53,808 bases of DNA, taken from contig JAETSX010000026.1 of NCBI GenBank assembly GCA_021769425.1, forward strand, positions 1-53,808. The letters run 5' to 3'. Positions 49,036-53,808 of the stretch are shown piece by piece. The stretch is from Eubacterium sp. Lineage in GTDB: Bacteria; Bacillota; Clostridia; Lachnospirales; Lachnospiraceae. The notes below the pieces were generated by a model. That model worked only from the letters and a program-made list of their open reading frames with translations. It was not told the DNA's origin and made no database searches. A program made the position numbers and the translations under genes. Within the stretch, counting starts at the first letter, position 1. Every line of letters starts with the position of its first letter.

Positions 49036-49064
49036 ATTATACTGGGATTTACAGAATTTAGCAA
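49036..49064 (-). promoter_or_regulatory. Promoter of the BspA-like gene
   Basis: TTGCTA (49059-49064) and TATAAT (49036-49041) on the minus strand have a 17-nt spacer, about 60 nt before the start codon. Confidence 0.65.
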
Positions 49065-49190
49065 CTGTTTTTCCTGAAAACTAAGAAAAACAAATTGCAG
49101 TTCAGTCACCATTTCTTCTTTTTTGTATCTAGCATGCCAACTGCTGAAATCCGCATAGTTACTGTATTTTAATTGAATATTGCCTTTCAC

Positions 49191-49362
49191 CTTTTAAGTG
49201 AATAGAAAAAGACCTCTCTATGGTAAAATTTAGGTGTCTAATCCAAATTAAAACCAAAGAAGGGGGCTCTCTATGATATTTTAAACACCATAAGCCTGGA
49301 AACCAATAGCCAAATTAAAATAGTTTGGGTTTACTGCTGATGGGCGACGGTATTTAATTGTA
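49191..49362. other. AT-rich gap with possible insertion-sequence remnant
   Basis: Two related stretches lie in the same orientation: CCTCTCTATGGTAAAAT (about 49213) and GGCTCTCTATGATATTTT (about 49266). The second has a ribosome-like GGGGG and a short, stop-broken frame. It resembles the leftover edge of an insertion sequence, but I cannot name a family. The rest of 49065-49190 shows nothing. Confidence 0.2.
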
Positions 49363-50001
49363 TCATTTTATCCATTGCTTATTGGCCACTGGTTTGCCAT
49401 GACCAAAATATATCATTCTATTGCCTATACTGCTTATCTTTCTTGCGCTTTCCAACATATTGTCCCTGTTATGATACAACATGGAAACCGTGGGATAAAA
49501 CATGTTCATCAATGCATCACCTACTATCAAATGTTTATTGTCCACGTCAATACCAATGGAACCGTCCGTATGTCCCGGTAAGGAAATGATATGTGCATCG
49601 ATTCCGTAATCGGATAAGCTGTCATCATTATGCAATAATACATTGGGTTTAAATTCCGGCATGGAACGGACTGAAAATTCTTTAAGGGATGCCGATAGAA
49701 CGATTTTCCCTAAAATATTTGCAGCAGATAACGATTGGTTTGCGTTGGATTGGATCAAATTACAATCGTTCTCATTCATTCCGATGGGAATCCCTAATAC
49801 GTCCGATATTGGGGCGGCATTTTCGGCGTGGTCAAAATGTGCGTGAGTCAGGACAATCAGTTTGACGTTGTAAAATTTACATGATTCAATTACCTTGTCA
49901 AAAAATTCTTTTTTCCCTGTGTCTACTAATATTCCATTTATTCCATTTTCAATAATATAGCAATTAACATTACCGCATTTTATTTGATGAATCCCGCTCA
50001 T
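49363..50001 (-). CDS. MBL-fold metallo-hydrolase
   Basis: A 212-residue metallo-beta-lactamase-fold hydrolase. Metal ligands are visible in THAHFDH (His53, His55, Asp57, His58), LPGHTDGS, VGDALM and YFGHGKP. The fold includes glyoxalase II-like and other thioester or phosphoester hydrolases; the substrate is not predictable. The start at 50001 follows TAGGAGAACAAAA; an upstream ATG at 50070 lies inside the DUF3795 frame. It follows the DUF3795 remnant by 10 nt. Confidence 0.85.
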   Translation of the reverse strand: MSGIHQIKCGNVNCYIIENGINGILVDTGKKEFFDKVIESCKFYNVKLIVLTHAHFDHAENAAPISDVLGIPIGMNENDCNLIQSNANQSLSAANILGKIVLSASLKEFSVRSMPEFKPNVLLHNDDSLSDYGIDAHIISLPGHTDGSIGIDVDNKHLIVGDALMNMFYPTVSMLYHNRDNMLESARKISSIGNRMIYFGHGKPVANKQWIK

Positions 50002-50011
50002 TTTTGTTCTC

Positions 50012-50368
50012 CTATAAATGAAAAATCTCCAGAATTTTTGCCTTTTCCGCCTGCTCTGCATGATAAGCATCTATCCCGAATCGTTTGGCCTTTTCCATAT
50101 CAGATTTATGGTTTCGGTGTGTCATAAAAAAATCAAAATTGTCACTATGATCGTATTTTTCGCATGGGTATTCACTGCATTGGAAGCAGTATTGGGCACC
50201 GCCATGCTCTATACTACACCTTGCAATTTTGCACGAATGATTTCCTTCACCGCCACCGCAGCCAGGGCAGTTTTTATTCAAAAACATGGGGCAAAGCCCG
50301 CAATTCAAACCGCAGAGGGATATCTTGTACCATGCGAGAGCAACAGGCCACCTGTTAATTCCACACAC
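50012..50368 (-). CDS. DUF3795-family cysteine-rich protein, apparently damaged at both ends
   Basis: The recognisable part begins ISLCGLNCGLCPMF and continues with paired cysteines (CPGCGGG, SCKIARCS, YCFQCSEYPCEKY), typical of DUF3795 proteins that may bind a metal or cluster. Its nominal first 15 codons (MCGINRWPVALAWYK) are an out-of-frame reading of the tail of the neighbouring flavin-oxidase-like pseudogene, so the original start codon is gone. It also ends early after AKILEIFHL relative to my memory of family members near 180-200 residues. It may not be translated. Confidence 0.55.
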   Translation of the reverse strand: MCGINRWPVALAWYKISLCGLNCGLCPMFLNKNCPGCGGGEGNHSCKIARCSIEHGGAQYCFQCSEYPCEKYDHSDNFDFFMTHRNHKSDMEKAKRFGIDAYHAEQAEKAKILEIFHL

Positions 50369-50609
50369 AGAATGATAGTGTTCTCATCGTCAAAATCAGT
50401 ATGGCCGTTATCGATCTATTCAGCAAAGACCTTTTTCAGTTTTTCAGAAATCACACCATTCTCTTTGTTCTGAAATAGCCCAAGCTAACGCCTTTTCCAT
50501 GCGCTGTAAACCACTCGTCAGCGATTGCAACAACAGGATTTTCTTTTATATGTTTCATTTTCTGTTGTTGCCAATGCTATAATTCGTCTTTTCCAAAGCG
50601 TTCAATCAT
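50320..50609 (-). pseudogene. Pyridoxamine-5-phosphate-oxidase-like (flavin-binding split-barrel) pseudogene fragment
   Basis: The minus strand reads MIERFGKDEL-stop-HWQQQKMKHI, then KENPVVAIADEWFTAHGKGV, SLGYF, then after a frame change SEKLKKVFAE-stop-IDNGHTDFDDENTIILCVEL and LLSHGTRY. Both internal stops are TAG where Trp (TGG) would fit, and one frameshift lies near 50480. The C-terminal HGTRY is joined directly to DUF3795 coding sequence. The family call rests on remembered similarity to small PPOX-like proteins. The N-terminal part of the gene is missing. Confidence 0.5.
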
Positions 50610-50745
50610 TTACCCTCATAAGGGCAAAAATAAGGGAAAGAAAAATCTGAAACAAATTATAACATGAAATGAACAGGACAGGAAGAACTGATTAAAATGC
50701 TTTCAAAATTTCTGCAAAATACAAAATGGAAAGGACAGATAAGAT

Positions 50746-50985
50746 ATGAGATTTATTTATGCAGAGTATAATATGCTCCATAACTGTATTGATGTAACCA
50801 TTTTTGATGGATATGTTTTACGGATAGACTGCAGAAAAGCGGAAGAAGGATTAAAAACAACACCATGCTCTGAATGTGCCTTAAATGCACTGGCAATAGA
50901 TAACCCCCTTGAATATGCAACGCTATATCTTGAAGACAGTATGCAGATATGGATAGATGCAGAAGATTCATTAGAACCTTGGTAA
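50746..50985 (+). CDS. DUF6061-like small protein
   Basis: A 79-residue acidic protein (MRFIYAEYNMLHNCIDVTIF at the start; TTPCSECALNALAIDNPLEY in the middle). Its size and pattern fit the DUF6061 family found in Lachnospiraceae accessory regions; function unknown. AAAGGACAG, 8 nt before the ATG, is the ribosome site. It stands alone between decayed genes and an inverted repeat. Confidence 0.6.
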   Translation: MRFIYAEYNMLHNCIDVTIFDGYVLRIDCRKAEEGLKTTPCSECALNALAIDNPLEYATLYLEDSMQIWIDAEDSLEPW

Positions 50986-51074
50986 AATATTTTTCTTTAT
51001 ACAGAGGACTGGTTAAAATATAAACCAGTTCTCATTTTATTAGAGAGAATAAAACTGCCCCTGTATGCAAAATA

Positions 51075-51175
51075 AGGGGCTGTCGGAAAATGAAATTTAC
51101 ACACAAGATATAGTTGTAAAACCCCAGAAATTACATCTATATCTTGTGGTAAATTGCCATTTCCCGACAGCCCCT
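51075..51175. repeat. 101-bp element with 39-bp imperfect inverted repeats
   Basis: The left arm 51075-51113 starts AGGGGCTGTCGG; the right arm 51137-51175 is its near-exact inverse, ending CCGACAGCCCCT. Arms match at about 34 of 39 positions, enclosing 23 nt. GGGGCTGTC at both ends recalls insertion-sequence termini, so it may be a MITE. It could also terminate transcription on either side. Confidence 0.7.
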
Positions 51176-51340
51176 ACTTACCAATCTGCTTTCTGCAACA
51201 GTTCTTGTAATGTTGGCATGGACAAAACTTCCTTTCAAGATTACTGTGTGCGGTTACATGCTTCCCATTGTTTCATACAGGCAAGATATCGTTTCGTGCT
51301 ATATTTATCAAATACAGAATAAACGATTGCCCATCACGAA

Positions 51341-51919
51341 CTATTTTATTTCCTCAGCCGTTGCAATAACTCTTGATACAATTCCATAATCTATTGCTTC
51401 CTTTGTATCCATCCAGCAATTTTGATCAGCGTCTTTACTTACCTTTTCCAGAGACTGTCCTGTTGCAGCGCTAATTAATGCTTCTATCCTTTTTCTCGTT
51501 TTCACAATTTCTTCCGCTTCAATTGCAATATCCGTTGCTCTTCCATTGACGCCGCCTAATGGTTGATGAATCATAAATCTGGTGTTTGGCAAACAGAATC
51601 TTTTTTCTTTTGCTGCTGCCAGATAGATGGTGATACCCGCGCTGGCTACCCATCCTGTGCCTACCATATTAATTGGAAGATCAATATATTGAATCATATC
51701 GTGAATGGTGTCACCCGCTTCAACATGTCCGCCCTGACTATTGATAAAAATAGTAATTGGATCGTCTCCCATGGCTTTCATATAAAGCAGCTGCATCGAA
51801 ACATCCTTCGCTAAGTCCTGATTAATCTCACCGCATATAAATATAATGCGGTTCTCCAATAATAGTTTCTCCGTTAATTCATTTTTGTTTTTAACGTCTT
51901 TGTCTTTTTGATTCTGCAT
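51341..51919 (-). CDS. clpP: ClpP-like serine protease, second-type paralogue
   Basis: A 192-residue ClpP-family peptidase. The catalytic triad appears intact: Ser93 in WVASAG (instead of the usual ASMG), His118 in FMIHQPLGG and Asp165 in SKDADQNCWM. FINSQGGHVEAG matches the substrate-binding strand. It diverges at the Ser motif and N-terminus from housekeeping ClpP. The start at 51919 follows AAGGAGG by 9 nt; an ATG 7 codons earlier covers that site. No Clp ATPase is adjacent, so it is likely an accessory paralogue. Confidence 0.88.
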   Translation of the reverse strand: MQNQKDKDVKNKNELTEKLLLENRIIFICGEINQDLAKDVSMQLLYMKAMGDDPITIFINSQGGHVEAGDTIHDMIQYIDLPINMVGTGWVASAGITIYLAAAKEKRFCLPNTRFMIHQPLGGVNGRATDIAIEAEEIVKTRKRIEALISAATGQSLEKVSKDADQNCWMDTKEAIDYGIVSRVIATAEEIK

Positions 51920-51953
51920 TTCAATGCGCCTCCTTTGCATTAATATAGTTTAA

Positions 51954-51982
51954 ATTGTATCATAATCTTTATTTTGCTACAA
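51954..51982 (-). promoter_or_regulatory. Promoter of the clpP paralogue
   Basis: TTGTAG (51977-51982) and TACAAT (51954-51959) on the minus strand are 17 nt apart, 35 nt before the start codon. The remaining gap to 52161 shows no gene; a weak stem (AACAGTGCCA with TTGGCGCTGTT, 52006-52044) is visible. Confidence 0.6.
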
Positions 51983-52161
51983 GATTTACATATGCCTCTA
52001 AAAAGAACAGTGCCATGCAGGCATATCTTCCTGTTGGCGCTGTTCCTCCCTCCACTGCTAAAGCTATACTGCTGTCTTTCAGCTTTTTTAAAGTACTAAT
52101 CTAAATTTTGGCGCCTCCTCAATTACTTCCTCCGGGGTCATGTCCATATATGCTTTGTATT

Positions 52162-52539
52162 TTAACACTTTTCCCTGTTGATCCATCTGCAGAACAACTG
52201 CCCTGCTGTCTCTTCTTGATATTTATTAGACATATTGTAACATTTAACCACCATTTCGTTCACTACTTTATAATACATATTCGTATGCAATCTTTTATGC
52301 AGTCTCTTTTTCAGCCAAATTCTATTTCTACTGTCATTGACATCAATACCCACGTTATTTAAAACTTTCCTGGCCTCTGTCGCTTTGTATGCCCCTTTTG
52401 CAACAATATGATGGTACTCCTGCCCTGTTAACTTTTTCTTTGCTCTTGCAAAACTCTGACTGTAATCAGCCCACAATGCATCCACTAATGACTTGTAATA
52501 ACCCAATGTTGAGCCTATCTTGGTCAGTTCTCTGCCCAT
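52162..52539 (-). pseudogene. AHH/HNH-type nuclease toxin domain, out of frame with its parent protein
   Basis: The frame encodes a C-terminal toxin module: EYHHIVAKGAYKATEARKVL, then NNVGIDVNDSRNRIWL and LHKRLHTNMYYKVVNEMV, which fits the AHH group of HNH/EndoVII-like nucleases used in polymorphic toxins. It overlaps the end of the YD-repeat protein in the +1 frame. Adding one A to the A5 run near 52555 joins them as QQKKLAEAMGRELTKIG. The ATG at 52539 has GGAGG only 2 nt before it, poor for independent translation. No immunity gene is evident downstream before clpP. Confidence 0.65.
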
Positions 52540-53808
52540 AGCCTCCGCCAGCTTTTTGCTGTTCTTCCGCCAGGTTGTCTTTTTCAGATTCCGCTACTGT
52601 TACATTCCCGGAAGTTACAAAGTGTGATGTCAGCGTATTGTTCTCAAGTTCCGTCACATTGGTATCTTCCCCGTTCACCACTTCTACTTTCAGAGAATCT
52701 TCCTCTTCTTCTAATATCTTTGTGGTCTTATAGATGCTCTCTTCCCCGTAACTATATGTGACCTCCTGATGTTCATCGTCACCTGAATAATCCACGGCAA
52801 ACCCATCTGAACATTGAATTTGAGATATATAGTTATTTTCATCATAGCTATAAGTATATGTTTTATCTTCCAGATAATCATGATAGGATAAAGGACGATT
52901 TTCCTCATACTCCCATTCATAGGCTACAGTGTCATTCTTTAATACCTTGACAAGATTTCCTTCACTGTCATATTCCATTTTCTGGCTGTCCCCATTGCCG
53001 TAAACAACTTCTGTAAGCTGCTCTCCAGAATAAGAACTTTCCTCCAGAACACGGTCGCCTGCTGTTAATTTAATTACATTTCCATCTTCATCATAGGAAT
53101 AATCATAGCGCATTCCATTGTAATTAGCACTTACGGCATTTCCATTTTCATCGTAAGACGTCGTATTTACGATAAACTCCCCGTCCGCTTTCTGAATACT
53201 GGCTGTCTCATAGCCCTCCCGATTATAAAACTTTTGTATCGTTTTTCCTTCCTGATTCAGATAAATGGAACGTCCATCTGTATAATCATAAATTGTTTCA
53301 AATTCAGTTCCGTTTTCATCAAAATATCTGAGGCATACGTCAAAAACTCCCGTTTTTGTTTCCACTTCATTGTCGGGAACCTGACCACTTTCAACATCTG
53401 TCAGCATTGGCTCCGGATCAGCGCTGTCTATCAGCCCATCAAAATCGCTGTCCGTTAAATGCGGATTCGTTCCCAGTTCCATTTCCGTTTTATCAGATAA
53501 TCCATCTCCGTCACTGTCCGCATCTTCTGTAGCTTCTAATGGGTCTGTATACAGTACATAGACCTCATATCCATCCGGAAATCCATCTCCATCTGTATCT
53601 GCAGAATAAGGATCTGTCCCCAAATCCCATATTTCATATCCATCTGGTATCCGATCCCCATTAGAATCTAATACTGTTTCCTCAATTTCTCCATTTTGAT
53701 TAGAGTATGTAAAAATACTGGAATTCAGCGTTTCTCCAAATCTTTTCGTGACTGTTCGGTATTCTGATATTCCCTGAATCTCATTATAATTAATTTCATA
53801 AGTATCTT
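52466..53808 (-). CDS. YD-repeat (Rhs-like) protein with calcium-binding-type repeats, partial
   Basis: The frame stays open to the right edge of the window, so the N-terminus is outside; the TTG at 53623 is not the true start. Visible parts in order: about 60 residues of unassigned sequence; three or four DxDxDGxxD-type thrombospondin-3/EF-like repeats (DSNGDRIPDGYE, TDGDGFPDGYE, DSDGDGLSDKTE, DSDFDGLID); then YD-type repeats (YDENGNAV, YDEDGNVIKL, YDSEGNLVKV, YSYDENNYISQI). It ends with a short out-of-frame tail (GGGYGQRTDQD...) because of a probable one-base loss before the AHH domain. Likely a secreted polymorphic toxin. Confidence 0.8.
   Translation of the reverse strand, partial: DTYEINYNEIQGISEYRTVTKRFGETLNSSIFTYSNQNGEIEETVLDSNGDRIPDGYEIWDLGTDPYSADTDGDGFPDGYEVYVLYTDPLEATEDADSDGDGLSDKTEMELGTNPHLTDSDFDGLIDSADPEPMLTDVESGQVPDNEVETKTGVFDVCLRYFDENGTEFETIYDYTDGRSIYLNQEGKTIQKFYNREGYETASIQKADGEFIVNTTSYDENGNAVSANYNGMRYDYSYDEDGNVIKLTAGDRVLEESSYSGEQLTEVVYGNGDSQKMEYDSEGNLVKVLKNDTVAYEWEYEENRPLSYHDYLEDKTYTYSYDENNYISQIQCSDGFAVDYSGDDEHQEVTYSYGEESIYKTTKILEEEEDSLKVEVVNGEDTNVTELENNTLTSHFVTSGNVTVAESEKDNLAEEQQKAGGGYGQRTDQDRLNIGLLQVISGCIVG

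Noticed and set aside
52540-52570. Programmed -1 frameshift joining the YD-repeat protein to the AHH domain
   Set aside because: The toxin lies in the +1 frame and the A5 run is not a canonical -1 slippery heptamer; a one-base deletion or sequencing error is simpler.
1-53808. tRNA, rRNA or known riboswitch
   Set aside because: No T-loop/anticodon pattern, rRNA signature or familiar riboswitch core was recognised by eye on either strand; a tRNAscan/Infernal run would be decisive.

Overview
The window looks like chromosome of a spore-forming, mid-GC gut Lachnospiraceae-type clostridium. The pointers are a SpoVT-type AbrB regulator, the paired GlgC/GlgD subunits, a GH36 alpha-galactosidase with a GPH symporter, large BspA-like and NlpC/P60 surface proteins with Ig-like repeats, SbcCD, and strong GGAGG ribosome binding sites throughout. 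This assignment is inference; no rRNA, tRNA or CRISPR array was seen.

Layout. 1-5.2 kb: a membrane-anchored polysaccharide deacetylase, spoVT, a tandem-domain PPK2 polyphosphate kinase, an ArsC/Spx-like protein with acylphosphatase, and a DUF4321 membrane protein. 5.2-14.8 kb: a five-gene minus-strand operon (lipoprotein fused from an Asp-box propeller-like domain and a solute-binding domain, two CUT1-type permeases, an HlyD/MacA-type adaptor, a MacB/FtsX-like membrane protein). It contains no ATPase gene and faces a divergent OmpR-type two-component system. I regard this as the best candidate for an undescribed system here. 15-21 kb: a SNF2 ATPase, a roughly 120-bp tandem repeat array, and glgC-glgD. 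21.4-26.8 kb: an AraC regulator, melibiose-type symporter, alpha-galactosidase and a YczE-like membrane protein, i.e. an alpha-galactoside locus.

27-33.4 kb: a zinc-dependent phospholipase C-like protein; an operon of DUF89, histidine phosphatase and 2-hydroxyacid dehydrogenase; and an AlbA_2/ATPase protein with a DUF1848 protein. 33.4-34.1 kb is gene-free: eleven tandem 19-bp units and a 196-bp palindromic element that abuts sbcC. 34-41.6 kb: sbcD-sbcC, a conserved hypothetical, a patatin, and an Ig/fibronectin/NlpC-P60 secreted protein. 41.8-44.2 kb: a small protein and a YtrA-type GntR/ABC operon whose permease is internally deleted and frameshifted. 44.4-49 kb: a 1533-residue BspA-like protein with a possible embedded Cys-His-Asp enzyme domain.

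49-53.8 kb looks more AT-rich and decayed: an MBL hydrolase, a damaged DUF3795 gene joined to a broken flavin-oxidase-like pseudogene, a DUF6061 protein, a 101-bp inverted repeat, a ClpP paralogue, and a YD-repeat protein running off the right edge whose AHH nuclease toxin domain is out of frame.

Two themes run across the window. First, tandem repeats are unusually dense, about nine arrays both between and inside genes, with units of 19 to 120 bp. Second, there are dispersed palindromic, RNA-like elements: one hairpin family is shared by the leaders of two cell-wall genes 41 kb apart, and another has a full copy at 33.9 kb and a partial one at 39.8 kb.
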